A DNA stretch of 64,000 nt from Phytomonospora sp040655735 (GCF_040655735.1 NZ_JBFAKK010000004.1:62001-126000), one strand, 5' to 3'; counted from the first letter of the stretch, positions 16,126-23,960 are shown. Numbers and translations are program-made. The notes: generated by a model from the sequence alone, not told the origin.

Positions 16126-18057
16126 ATGAGTTCACGTGACGAGGCCGACCGGCCGGCTGGGCCGGGGAGCATCCTTCCGCGCATCACGGACGCCGCCGCC
16201 TTCCGGAAACTGCCGGTCGAGGCGCTGCCCACGCTCGCCGGCGAGATCCGCGACTTCCTGGTCGCCTCGGTCTCCAAGACCGGTGGACACCTGGGCCCCA
16301 ACCTCGGGGTCGTCGAGCTGACCATGGCGGCGCACCGCGTCTTCGAGTCCCCGCGCGACCGGATCCTATTCGACACCGGCCACCAGTCGTACGTGCACAA
16401 GATCCTCACCGGCCGCCAGGACGGCTTCGTGGGCCTCCGCCAGCGCGGCGGCATCTCCGGCTACCCCGCGCAGAACGAGAGCGACCACGACGTCATCGAG
16501 AACTCGCACGCCTCGACCGTCCTGTCCTACGCCGACGGCCTCGCCAAGGCGTACCGCCTTCGCGGCGAGGACCGCCACGTCGTCGCCGTCGTCGGCGACG
16601 GCGCCCTGACCGGCGGCATGTGCTGGGAGGCGCTCAACAACATCGCCGCCGGCAAGGACCTGCCGCTGGTCATCATCGTCAACGACAACGGCCGCTCCTA
16701 CGCGCCGACCATCGGCGGTCTCGCCAACCACCTGGCGACCCTGCGCCTCAACCCGACCTACGAGAAGGTCCTCGACTCGGTCAAGGAAGCCCTCGGCCGC
16801 ACCCCGCTCGTCGGCCCGCCCATGTACGAGGTCCTGCACGCCATCAAGCGCGGCATGAAGGACGCCGTCGCCCCGCAGGCGATGTTCGACGACCTCGGCA
16901 TCAAGTACGTCGGCCCCGTCGACGGCCACGACATCGACGCGATGACCAGCGCCCTGGAGCGCGCCAAGCGCTTCGGCGGCCCGGTGATCGTGCACGCCGT
17001 GACCCGCAAGGGCTTCGGCTACCGTCCCGCCGAGGACGACGTGGACGACTGCCTGCACTCGCCGTCGATCTTCGACCCGCAGACGGGCCTGCCGCTCAAG
17101 TCCGGCGGCACCCGCTGGACCGGCGTCTTCGCCGACGAGCTGGTCGCCGTCGCCGACGAGCGGCCCGACATCGTCGGCATCACCGCCGCGATGGCGATCC
17201 CGACGGGCATCCACAAGCTCGCCGCCAAGCACCCCGAGCGCGTCTACGACGTCGGCATCGCCGAGCAGCACGCCGCGACCTCGGCCGCCGGCCTCGCCAT
17301 CGGCGGGCTCCACCCCGTCGTGGCCGTCTACGCGACCTTCCTCAACCGCGCCTTCGACCAGGTCCTCCTCGACGTGGCGATGCACAAGCTGCCGGTGACC
17401 TTCGTCCTCGACCGCGCCGGCATCACCGGCCCGGACGGGCCCAGCCACTACGGCATTTGGGACCTCTCGGTCTTCAGCGTCGTCCCGGGTATCCGCATCG
17501 CCGCCCCGCGTGACGCGGCGACCCTGCGCGAGGAGTTCCGCGAGGCCGTCGCCGTCGAGGACGGCCCGACCATCGTGCGCTTCCCGACCGGCGCGGTCCC
17601 CACCGACATCCCCGCGATCGAGCGCGTCGGCGGTGTCGACGTCCTCGGCCGTGACGAACGCAAGGACATCCTCCTCGTGGCCGTCGGCGCCTTCGGGCAA
17701 CTGGCCATGGAGACCGCCGAGCGCGTCCGGGAACAGGGCTTCGGCGTCACCGTCGTCGACCCGCGCTGGGTCACCCCCGTCCCGGGCGTGCTCGCGGACA
17801 TGGCCGCCGAGTACCGCCTGGTCGTCACCGTCGAGGACGGTGTCCGCAGTGGAGGCTTCGGCGACTCGCTGGCCCGCACCCTGCGCGACAACGGCGTCAA
17901 CGTGCCGCTGCGCGACTTCGGCGTGGCCCGCGACTGGCACCCCTACGGCACCCGTCAGGAGCTGCTGACCGACCTCGGCCTCAACGCCCAGGACCTGTCC
18001 CGCGACGTCATCGAGGCCGTACTCCGTCTCACCGAGGCGTCCGAGGTGCGCGTCTAG
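16126..18057 (+). CDS. dxs: 1-deoxy-D-xylulose-5-phosphate synthase
   Basis: A 643-residue thiamine-diphosphate enzyme that condenses pyruvate and glyceraldehyde-3-phosphate, the entry step of the MEP isoprenoid pathway. Landmarks are the N-terminal GGHLGPNLGVVELT, the ThDP-binding GDGALTGGMCWEALNN...NDNGRSY block (about 158-190), YVGPVDGHD, the catalytic Glu in VGIAEQHAATSAAGLA, and the C-terminal VTVEDGVRSGGFGDS domain. Length is normal for the family. It stands alone ahead of a two-component pair, with a 29-bp gap. In other actinomycetes dxs often sits near rnd and hemE; here those genes are 12 kb away. Confidence 0.95.
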   Translation: MSSRDEADRPAGPGSILPRITDAAAFRKLPVEALPTLAGEIRDFLVASVSKTGGHLGPNLGVVELTMAAHRVFESPRDRILFDTGHQSYVHKILTGRQDGFVGLRQRGGISGYPAQNESDHDVIENSHASTVLSYADGLAKAYRLRGEDRHVVAVVGDGALTGGMCWEALNNIAAGKDLPLVIIVNDNGRSYAPTIGGLANHLATLRLNPTYEKVLDSVKEALGRTPLVGPPMYEVLHAIKRGMKDAVAPQAMFDDLGIKYVGPVDGHDIDAMTSALERAKRFGGPVIVHAVTRKGFGYRPAEDDVDDCLHSPSIFDPQTGLPLKSGGTRWTGVFADELVAVADERPDIVGITAAMAIPTGIHKLAAKHPERVYDVGIAEQHAATSAAGLAIGGLHPVVAVYATFLNRAFDQVLLDVAMHKLPVTFVLDRAGITGPDGPSHYGIWDLSVFSVVPGIRIAAPRDAATLREEFREAVAVEDGPTIVRFPTGAVPTDIPAIERVGGVDVLGRDERKDILLVAVGAFGQLAMETAERVREQGFGVTVVDPRWVTPVPGVLADMAAEYRLVVTVEDGVRSGGFGDSLARTLRDNGVNVPLRDFGVARDWHPYGTRQELLTDLGLNAQDLSRDVIEAVLRLTEASEVRV

Positions 18058-18086
18058 GCGCGCACCGGACCACGAAAGGCGGGGCG

Positions 18087-18752
18087 GTGCGGATCCTGGT
18101 CATCGAGGACGAGTTCAGCCTCGCCGACGCCATTGCCAGAGGGCTGCGCAAACGCGGCTTCGCCGTGGACGTCGCCTACGACGGGACCACGGGCTACGAG
18201 GCCGCGACGATCACGCGCTACGACGTGATCGTCCTCGACCGTGACCTGCCGGGCATGCACGGCGACGAGATCTGCGCGTCGCTCGCCCGCAACGGCGCCC
18301 TCACCCGCGTCCTGATGCTGACCGCGTCCAGCAGCGTGGCGGCCCGGGTGCAGGGCCTGGGGCTCGGCGCCGACGACTACATGTCGAAGCCCTTCGCCTT
18401 CGACGAGCTGGTCGCCCGCGTGCGCGCCCTCGGGCGCCGCGCGACCCCGGCGGCACCGCCCGTGCTGTCGGTCGCCGACGTGGAACTCGACCCCGCGCGG
18501 CACAAGGCGACCCGCGCGGGAGTTCCGCTCGACCTGACCCGCAAGGAGTTCGGCGTGCTGGAGGAGCTCATGAAGGCCGGCGGGGCCGTGGTGTCCAGCG
18601 AGGAACTGCTCGACCGCGTCTGGGACGCCAACACCGACCCCTTCACCACGATCGTGCGGGTCACCGTCCGCACGCTGCGCCGCAAGCTCGGGGACCCGCC
18701 GATGATCGAGACCGTCATCGGCGCGGGGTACCGCATCCCGACCGGTGAGTGA
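18087..18752 (+). CDS. OmpR/PhoB-family response regulator
   Basis: A 221-residue regulator. The receiver domain has acidic residues ED at 7-8, phospho-acceptor Asp51 (YDVIVLDRDLPGMHG) and Lys near 101 (YMSKPFAFDELVARV). A winged-helix Trans_reg_C domain fills residues 125-220 (PLDLTRKEFGVLEELM, TVRTLRRKLG, ETVIGAGYRIP). The GTG start follows GAAAGGCGGGG. The kinase gene begins 8 bp before this stop, so the two form a coupled pair. It may be cotranscribed with dxs; targets are unknown. Confidence 0.93.
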   Translation: MRILVIEDEFSLADAIARGLRKRGFAVDVAYDGTTGYEAATITRYDVIVLDRDLPGMHGDEICASLARNGALTRVLMLTASSSVAARVQGLGLGADDYMSKPFAFDELVARVRALGRRATPAAPPVLSVADVELDPARHKATRAGVPLDLTRKEFGVLEELMKAGGAVVSSEELLDRVWDANTDPFTTIVRVTVRTLRRKLGDPPMIETVIGAGYRIPTGE

Positions 18753-19806
18753 GGTGCCGGGGCGGTGGCCGTGGGCGCGGCTGCCGCGCCCGACGCTGCG
18801 ACTGCGGCTGGGCATCTGGTACGGCGTGGTCGCCGTCGTGGCCGGCACCATCGGCCTGATCCTGCCGCTGGCATGGGTGACCATCCCCGTGGTCATCGTC
18901 GGGGGCATGGGCCTCGGCTACTACGTCGCCGGGCGCGCCCTGCGGCCCCTCCACGACGTCACCGCCACCGCCCGCAGGCTGTCGGCGGAGACCTTCGACG
19001 AACGCATCCGCCACGACGGGCCCGACGACGAGATCCACGAACTCGCCGACACCTTCGACGACATGCTCGACCGCATCTCCTCGGCCTTCGAGGCGCAGAA
19101 GCGCTTCGTGGCCAACGCCAGCCACGAACTGCGGACACCCCTGGCGGTCATGCGCACCGAGATCGACGTGACGACCTCGGATCCCGACGCCGACATCGAC
19201 GAGTACCGGCGCATGGCCGAGGTCGTGCGCGGTGCCACCACCCGCGCCGGGGACCTGATCGAGGCGCTGCTCCTCCTGGCGCGCACCGAGATCGAGATCG
19301 CGCGGCGGCTCACCACACGGGTTCCGACCGATCTCGGCGAGTGCGCGACGGGCGCGATCGGTTCGGCGCAGCGGCTCGCCGACGAACTCGGCCTGGCGAT
19401 GGCGACGTCGATGATGCCGGCGCCGGTGATCGGCGATCCGTCCCTTCTGGAGCGGCTGGCCGGGAACCTGATCGAGAACGCCATCCGCCACAACGTTCCC
19501 GGCGGGCGCCTGTGGGTGCTGGCGGGCGCGCACTCGACGGCGGCCTGGATGGTCGTCGGCAACACCGGATCCGACGTCGAGGCCGACGCCGTGCCGACGC
19601 TCTTCGAGCCGTTCACCCGCGGCGGGGTCGAGCGGGTCGGCGCGCGCGGGGCAGGGCTCGGCCTGTCGATCGTGCGGGCCGTGGTCGCCGCGCACGGCGG
19701 GACCGTCGCCGCACACGCCCTGCCCGACGGCGGCGGCCTCGAGTTCCGGGTGGAGATCCCGCTGCCACCGGCGGACAGCGCGATCCCCGACCGGACAGGC
19801 CTCTGA
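18745..19806 (+). CDS. HAMP-domain sensor histidine kinase without extracellular sensor domain
   Basis: A 353-residue kinase. Two hydrophobic helices (about 22-40 and 44-63) are joined by only a few residues, so there is no periplasmic-type sensing domain. They lead into a HAMP segment (64-116), the HisKA helix with His127 (VANASHELRTPLAVMRTE) and a HATPase_c domain (LAGNLIENAIRHN, GARGAGLGLSIVRAVVAAHGG). It starts at GTG 18745, overlapping the response-regulator stop by 8 bp. It probably senses a membrane-embedded or protein partner signal. Confidence 0.9.
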   Translation: MSEVPGRWPWARLPRPTLRLRLGIWYGVVAVVAGTIGLILPLAWVTIPVVIVGGMGLGYYVAGRALRPLHDVTATARRLSAETFDERIRHDGPDDEIHELADTFDDMLDRISSAFEAQKRFVANASHELRTPLAVMRTEIDVTTSDPDADIDEYRRMAEVVRGATTRAGDLIEALLLLARTEIEIARRLTTRVPTDLGECATGAIGSAQRLADELGLAMATSMMPAPVIGDPSLLERLAGNLIENAIRHNVPGGRLWVLAGAHSTAAWMVVGNTGSDVEADAVPTLFEPFTRGGVERVGARGAGLGLSIVRAVVAAHGGTVAAHALPDGGGLEFRVEIPLPPADSAIPDRTGL

Positions 19807-19823
19807 CCTGCTTGAATGACCAC

Positions 19824-20123
19824 ATGCTGCACTTGCTGCTCTTGACCTTCACCGGTGCGCCCGAGGACGCCGCGCCCTACACCGCCGCCCACATGGAGTA
19901 CCTCGAACGGCACTATGGGGCCGGCACCTTCCTGGCGTACGGCCCCACAGTGCCGGCCTCGGTGGGCGGCGGGATCATCGCGCGGGGCGTCGGCCGCGAA
20001 GAGGTGGAGCGGATCACGAGCGAGGACCCGTTCGTCGCCGCCGGCGTCATCTCCTACGCGATCACGACCATCGACCTGGCCCAGGCGCATCCCGCGCTGG
20101 CCGACCTGCTCGCCGGCTCCTAG
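19824..20123 (+). CDS. YciI-family protein
   Basis: A 99-residue ferredoxin-like alpha/beta protein. It shows the YCII pattern: an early hydrophobic strand (MLHLLLLTFTG), a central HMEYLERHYGAGTFLAYGP with the conserved His, and SEDPFVAAGVISYAITTID, matching the (D)DPF motif of the family. YciI-type proteins are small dimeric enzymes or ligand-binding domains with poorly known roles. It follows the kinase gene by 17 bp with no strong ribosome-binding site, so it may be cotranscribed with that pair. Confidence 0.8.
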   Translation: MLHLLLLTFTGAPEDAAPYTAAHMEYLERHYGAGTFLAYGPTVPASVGGGIIARGVGREEVERITSEDPFVAAGVISYAITTIDLAQAHPALADLLAGS

Positions 20124-20216
20124 GGCGTGTCCTAGACCGCCGGTCTGCCTGCGCGCTGCCGCGCCACGGGACCGAGCGCTCGAAACGAGTTGCACCGGAC
20201 CGCGACACTGGGGGGC

Positions 20217-21065
20217 ATGTCAGGCACACCGCCGCTGCCGTTTCGGTGGGACCTCGCGCGTCCCGACCGGCTGGGCCCGCTGGTCCCGCCCAACACCGGG
20301 CGACCGCTTCTGTGGGCCGCGGAACTCGCGGCCTGCGCGGCGAAGGTCCTCGCGCGCGCCGGCGACGCCGAGCTCTACTTCGTCGGCAGGTCCGCCGACA
20401 GCGTGCACGACATCCTGCGGGGAGCACTGCGGAACACTTCGTGGCACGGGAGGGTGCGCCGCCTGCCGGTGTCACTGGATTCCTACGACCGCTACACCGA
20501 CGCCGAGCGGCGCCGTCTGCGCGAGATCCTGGCCGCGACGCTCCCGTCGCCGGCCGGCATGGCGAGCGGCCGCGACCTCGCGTTCGTCGACATCGTCGCC
20601 GAAGGCCGAACCTACGAGAGCCTGTTCCGCGCGGTCGAGGGCTGGGTCGGCGCCGAGCGCGGGAACTGGCCGGTCATCCGCCGCGGGCTCCGCTTCCTCG
20701 GCCTCACCGAGGAACTGCACACCAGCCCGAAGACCTGGCGCTGGTGGCAGCACGCCGAATGGACGCGGCGGCTCGCCCCCGGAGCGATCGTCAACGTCTC
20801 CATCGACAGCCACCTGTTCCACTACCTCGGCGGCAGGCAGTCCAAGACCGCCCCGTCGTTTCGCGTCTCGCGCTGGTGGGACGAGTCCGTGGCGCGTCCT
20901 TCCCGTGAGGGCGAGGCACTGCTCGGTTTGACACTGGCGGCGGGATACACCGAGTTCGGCGCGCTGGCCTCGACGCGCGCGGCGCTGGCGCGGGGGATCG
21001 AGGCGGAGCCGGCGGTGCGCGAGGGGTGGGCGCGACGGCTGGCGGGGGAGCTTCGGCGGGGTTAG
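20217..21065 (+). CDS. Hypothetical protein, faint phosphoribosyltransferase-like pattern
   Basis: A 282-residue soluble protein. The start ATG 20217 follows a G-rich ribosome-binding site; the frame's earlier ATG at 20190 has none. Two segments recall a Rossmann/PRTase fold: AELYFVGRSADSVHDIL (a substrate-loop-like strand-turn-helix) and DLAFVDIVAEGRTYESLF, which resembles the PRPP-binding pattern VDD-x-x-x-TGRT but lacks the paired acids. Trp-rich stretches (TWRWWQHAEW, RWWDESVA) are characteristic. No signal peptide or membrane helix is visible. I do not recognise a named family. Confidence 0.55.
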   Translation: MSGTPPLPFRWDLARPDRLGPLVPPNTGRPLLWAAELAACAAKVLARAGDAELYFVGRSADSVHDILRGALRNTSWHGRVRRLPVSLDSYDRYTDAERRRLREILAATLPSPAGMASGRDLAFVDIVAEGRTYESLFRAVEGWVGAERGNWPVIRRGLRFLGLTEELHTSPKTWRWWQHAEWTRRLAPGAIVNVSIDSHLFHYLGGRQSKTAPSFRVSRWWDESVARPSREGEALLGLTLAAGYTEFGALASTRAALARGIEAEPAVREGWARRLAGELRRG

Positions 21066-21074
21066 CGGCGGTTC

Positions 21075-21113
21075 CCCGGCGCCGCGTCCGGCCTCATCGG
21101 ACGCGCCGCCGGG
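21075..21113. terminator. Hairpin between convergent genes
   Basis: An imperfect GC-rich dyad with core CGCGTCCG / CGGACGCG (21083-21090 and 21098-21105), a 7-nt loop and flanking CCGGC/GCCGG pairing. It lies between the stops of the 20217 gene and the convergent Rid-family gene. Confidence 0.5.
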
Positions 21114-21122
21114 CGACCGGTT

Positions 21123-21527
21123 CTAGTTGGTCACCACCGCCACGACCTCGACCTCCACCAGCAGTCCCGGCCGGAACAGTCGCGAGACCTCGACCAGCGT
21201 GCTGGTGGGCGGCGTGCGCCCCTCCAGCCACCTCATCCGGACGGCGCCGTGCTCGGGGCGCAGGTCCATGTCGGTGATGAACGTGCGGATGTTGACGATG
21301 TCGCCGAGCGTCGCGCCCTGCGCCTCCAGGAGTGCCCGGAGGCCCGCGAAGACGTGCTCGGTCTGCGCGGTCATGTCACCCTCGCCGACGACCTTGCCGT
21401 CGTCGTCGAGGGCGACCTGCCCGGACACGAAGATCATCGCGGTGGCGCCGAGGTCGACGCGGGCGGTGTGGGTGTAGGCGCCGCCGGGGGCGGGGACGTT
21501 GTCGGGGTTGAGGTAGGTGACGGTCAC
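21123..21527 (-). CDS. Rid-family (YjgF/YER057c) protein
   Basis: A 134-residue trimeric-type protein: GATAMIFVSGQVALDDDG, GDMTAQTEHVFAGLRALLEAQG, VNIRTFITDM, PPTSTLVEVSRLFRPGLLVEVE. True RidA imine deaminases carry an active-site Arg in the PARSxVEV motif; here the motif reads PTSTLVEV without Arg. This suggests one of the Rid1-7 subfamilies, with uncertain deaminase activity. The GTG start overlaps the upstream dehydrogenase stop by 4 bp, so both are cotranslated and may act on the same metabolite. Confidence 0.85.
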   Translation of the reverse strand: MTVTYLNPDNVPAPGGAYTHTARVDLGATAMIFVSGQVALDDDGKVVGEGDMTAQTEHVFAGLRALLEAQGATLGDIVNIRTFITDMDLRPEHGAVRMRWLEGRTPPTSTLVEVSRLFRPGLLVEVEVVAVVTN

Positions 21528-22333
21528 AGGGTGCTCCCCAGGTTGTGGTGGACGTGTGCCACGACGCTGCTCAGGTCGGCCTCGCCGTCGGCTCCCCGCA
21601 GGACTTCACGTGCGGCGGTCGACATGGCGAAGGTGTGACCGGAGGCGGCCTCGGCCAGAGCCAGGTCCTTGGCGGCGTGGGCGACGGGGAAGGCGGCGGT
21701 GGTCGAGCGGGCGCGGGTGAGGGCGGCGGCCAGCGGCCCCGCCGACAGGGTCTTCTCGATCAGATCGGCGGGCAGTCCCAGGGCCTCGGCGAGCGCGAGG
21801 GTCTCCGCCACGGCCGCCACGGCGGTGATCATCGCGGTGTTGACGACGAGCTTCAGCGCCGCTCCGGCGCCGATCTCGCCGCAGCGCACGACGGCCCCGA
21901 GGTCGCCGAGCACCTCCGCGTCGGCCGAGCCGCCGACCAGGACGGTCAGCGTCCCGGTCGCGGCCTTGTCGACGCTGCCCATGACCGGCGCGTCGACCAT
22001 CGCGACGCCCTCGGGCAGCCGGGCGGCCAGTGCGCGGGCGGCGTCCGGGCCGACCGTCGACATGTCGATCAGCGTGCAACCGTCCGGGAGGGCCCCGATC
22101 GCCTCGTCGGCGACGGCCTCCAGGGCCGAGGGCCCCGAGAGCATGGTGATCACGAATTCGGCCTCGGCGACGGCGAGCGCCGGGGTCTCGGCGACGACGG
22201 CGCCGGCCTCGGCGAGCGGTGCGGCCTTGGCAGTGGTGCGGTTCCACACGGTCACGTGGTGGCCGGTGGAGAGGAGGCGCCCGGCGATGGCGGCGCCCAT
22301 GCGCCCGAGTCCGAGCACGGCGATACGCGGCAT
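21524..22333 (-). CDS. NAD(P)-dependent beta-hydroxyacid dehydrogenase-like oxidoreductase
   Basis: A 269-residue enzyme of the 3-hydroxyisobutyrate/6-phosphogluconate dehydrogenase family. The N-terminal Rossmann motif is AVLGLGRMGAAIAGRLL. The substrate motif DAPVMGSVDKAATGTLTVLVG corresponds to DAPVSGG. The helical C-terminal domain has LKLVVNTAMIT with the catalytic Lys (KLVVN). The family includes imine reductases, which commonly replace the catalytic Lys, so retention of Lys favours a hydroxyacid substrate. It is divergent from a LysR regulator, which probably controls it together with the Rid gene. Confidence 0.88.
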   Translation of the reverse strand: MPRIAVLGLGRMGAAIAGRLLSTGHHVTVWNRTTAKAAPLAEAGAVVAETPALAVAEAEFVITMLSGPSALEAVADEAIGALPDGCTLIDMSTVGPDAARALAARLPEGVAMVDAPVMGSVDKAATGTLTVLVGGSADAEVLGDLGAVVRCGEIGAGAALKLVVNTAMITAVAAVAETLALAEALGLPADLIEKTLSAGPLAAALTRARSTTAAFPVAHAAKDLALAEAASGHTFAMSTAAREVLRGADGEADLSSVVAHVHHNLGSTL

Positions 22334-22382
22334 GGTGGTTCCCTTTCGAGGTGGTCGCCTCGAACGGTAGGCCGGGTGCAGT

Positions 22383-22399
22383 CATTCGACCAACGAATG
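22383..22399. promoter_or_regulatory. LysR-type operator candidate (distal)
   Basis: CATTCG-N5-CGAATG is a perfect 6-bp dyad containing a T-N11-A core, in the 107-bp gap between the divergent dehydrogenase and LysR genes. This is the usual recognition-site layout for a LysR regulator. Confidence 0.55.
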
Positions 22400-22411
22400 T
22401 CTAGCATGTAT

Positions 22412-22426
22412 CTCATGCGTATTGAG
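22412..22426. promoter_or_regulatory. LysR-type operator candidate (proximal)
   Basis: CTCA-N7-TGAG is a second, shorter dyad with a T-N11-A core, 12 bp from the first and 14 bp upstream of the LysR ATG. It could serve as the activation or autorepression half of the site. Confidence 0.35.
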
Positions 22427-22440
22427 CATGGCTCGACTCG

Positions 22441-23346
22441 ATGGACCTGACCTGGCTGCGCGTTTTCGAGGCCGTCGCGCGCATCGGCTCCTTCACGGCC
22501 GCCGGAGGGGAACTGGGCTACACCCAGTCGGCGGTCTCCCGGCAGATCTCGGCCCTGGAGGCCGAGCTCGGCGCGGTGCTCTTCGACCGCCTCGCGCGCG
22601 GTGTCGTGCTCACCGAGGAGGGTCGCCGCTTCCGGGCGCACGCCAAGGGCGCGCTGGCGCAGGTGGACGCGGGGCGCCGCGAGCTCGGCGAGCTGCGCGA
22701 CCTGACCGCCGGGCGGCTGCGCGTCGGCGCCTTCGCCACCGCCAACGCCGCGCTCGTCCCGCGCGCCATGGCCGCCTTCCAGGCCGTCCATCCGGCCGTC
22801 CGCGTGTCCCTTGTGGAGGGCAGGACGCCCGACCACGTGGCCGGGCTCGCCGACGGGAGCGTCGACGTCGCCGTCGTCAGCGGTTACACCGACCAGCTCG
22901 ACGCACTGGACGCGCTGGACCTTCGTCCGCTGGGCGCCGACGCCATCCTGGTCGCCCTGCCGCGCGGGCACCGCCTCGCCGGGCGTCGCCGGCTGGGCCT
23001 CGCCGAACTCGCCGACGAGGTCTGGATCGCCGGTTTCCCCGACGCCGAGCGCACTCTCTTCGCCACCGTCGCCGGGGCGGGCTTCGAGCCGCGCATCGAC
23101 TTCGTCGTGCAGGAGTGGACCGCCAAACTCGGCTGCGTCGCCGCAGGGCTGGGCGTCACCCTCGTTCCCGCGCTGGCCGCCGGGGCCGTCCGCGACGACG
23201 TGGTCCTCGCCGAGCTGGAGGCCGCCGACGCGCCGGTCCGCGCCGTCTTCGCCGCCACCCTCGCCGGCCGTTCCGTGCCGGCGGCGGTCGAGGCGTTCCT
23301 GCCTTTCCTGACCACGGCGGCGATCGACGTCCTCGCCGGGGGTTGA
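22441..23346 (+). CDS. LysR-family transcriptional regulator
   Basis: A 301-residue regulator. The N-terminal winged helix-turn-helix reads MDLTWLRVFEAVARIGSFTA and GYTQSAVSRQISALEAELG (residues 1-60). It is followed by an effector-binding periplasmic-binding-protein-like domain in two lobes (GRLRVGAFATANAALVPRAM, then LVALPRGHRLAGRR). It is divergently transcribed from the dehydrogenase/Rid pair with two dyads in between, the classical arrangement for a LysR activator and its target. The inducer is unknown. The stop codon overlaps the -35 hexamer of the promoter for the next transcription unit. Confidence 0.93.
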   Translation: MDLTWLRVFEAVARIGSFTAAGGELGYTQSAVSRQISALEAELGAVLFDRLARGVVLTEEGRRFRAHAKGALAQVDAGRRELGELRDLTAGRLRVGAFATANAALVPRAMAAFQAVHPAVRVSLVEGRTPDHVAGLADGSVDVAVVSGYTDQLDALDALDLRPLGADAILVALPRGHRLAGRRRLGLAELADEVWIAGFPDAERTLFATVAGAGFEPRIDFVVQEWTAKLGCVAAGLGVTLVPALAAGAVRDDVVLAELEAADAPVRAVFAATLAGRSVPAAVEAFLPFLTTAAIDVLAGG

Positions 23347-23373
23347 CAGAACCGGGTGTGCCGTAGGTATGCT
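23343..23373 (+). promoter_or_regulatory. Promoter of the leader ORF/VOC gene unit
   Basis: TTGACA at 23343-23348, a 19-bp spacer and TATGCT at 23368-23373. The -35 is a perfect consensus match that uses the LysR stop codon. The predicted transcription start is near 23380, about 30 nt before the leader ORF. Confidence 0.55.
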
Positions 23374-23408
23374 TCCCCGCGATGCCAGACAACGAGAGGA
23401 GGTGCGGA

Positions 23409-23465
23409 ATGATCAGCAGCTCGCTTATGACGAGCAAGTCCGCGCCTCGGCGGGTGCAGTCTTAA
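23409..23465 (+). CDS. Putative leader peptide (18 residues) upstream of VOC gene
   Basis: MISSSLMTSKSAPRRVQS is preceded by a near-ideal ribosome-binding site (GAGGAGG, 6-7 nt before ATG) and a promoter with a consensus -35. Third codon positions are 15 of 18 G or C, as in real genes here, while the overlapping 60-codon frame (23369-23551) is only about 60 percent. Codons 12-15 lie within the 5' arm of a 12-bp hairpin. The next gene (23556) has no visible Shine-Dalgarno sequence, so this short ORF may control it by attenuation or coupling. The peptide is basic and Ser-rich, with no hydrophobic stretch. Confidence 0.5.
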   Translation: MISSSLMTSKSAPRRVQS

Positions 23466-23509
23466 CCGACGCATCGAAAGCACTTCGCCGAGGCGCGGGC
23501 CTAGCCCGC
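23441..23509 (+). promoter_or_regulatory. Two mutually exclusive RNA hairpins (attenuator-like leader)
   Basis: Hairpin A: 23441-23452 (CGCGCCTCGGCG) pairs perfectly with 23486-23497 (CGCCGAGGCGCG), 12 bp with a 33-nt loop. Hairpin B: 23495-23500 (GCGGGC) pairs with 23504-23509 (GCCCGC) over a CTA loop. They share nucleotides 23495-23497 and cannot both form fully. The 5' arm of A lies inside the leader ORF, so a ribosome there would block A and free B. No U-tract follows B. Confidence 0.45.
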
Positions 23510-23555
23510 AACCAGGCCCTTCCAGCGGCCGCCTCGAAAGGCTCTCCTTAGATAC

Positions 23556-23945
23556 ATGGCTTCCTCCTCCATTCGGCACGTCACCATCGACTGCGCCGAC
23601 ACGTACAAGCTCGGCAGCTTCTGGGCCTCGGTGCTCGGGCACCCGCTCGCCGAGGACGACAACCCCGGTGACCCCGAGGCGCTGCTGCGCCTGCCCGAGG
23701 GCCCGGACCTTCTCTTCATCGCCGTCGACGACGCCAGGAGCGTCAAGAACCGGCTCCACTTCGACATCGCGCCCGACACCTCCCGCGATGAGGAGGTCGA
23801 GCGCCTGATCGCGCTGGGCGCCACGGTCCACGAGGATCACCGCAGGCCCGACGGCCCCGGCTGGGTGACCATGAAGGACATCGAGGGCAACGAGTTCTGC
23901 GTCGAGCGCAGCCAGGCCGAACGCGACGCCGCTCCCGCCTCCTAG
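23556..23945 (+). CDS. VOC (glyoxalase/bleomycin-resistance) superfamily protein
   Basis: A 129-residue protein with paired beta-alpha-beta modules: IRHVTIDCADTYKLGSFWAS and LGHPLAEDDN in the first half, KNRLHFDIAPDTS and GWVTMKDIEGNEFCVE in the second. Candidate metal ligands are His8, His near residue 70 (LHFD) and Glu near 120 (NEFCVE). The family includes glyoxalases, dioxygenases and drug-binding resistance proteins; the short actinobacterial form with FCVERS at the end is common but uncharacterised. It has a weak start context behind a structured leader, and a strong terminator follows. Confidence 0.85.
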   Translation: MASSSIRHVTIDCADTYKLGSFWASVLGHPLAEDDNPGDPEALLRLPEGPDLLFIAVDDARSVKNRLHFDIAPDTSRDEEVERLIALGATVHEDHRRPDGPGWVTMKDIEGNEFCVERSQAERDAAPAS

Positions 23946-23960
23946 ACCGAGCTTCCGAAG

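Noticed and set aside
20124..20140. GGGCGTGTCCTAG after the YciI gene, similar to ends of some insertion sequences
   Set aside because: No matching inverted end, target duplication or transposase ORF within several kilobases.
23369..23551. A 60-codon ORF overlapping the leader ORF in another frame
   Set aside because: Its third-position GC is about 60 percent, far below the local genes, it has no ribosome-binding site, and its start overlaps the -10 of the promoter.
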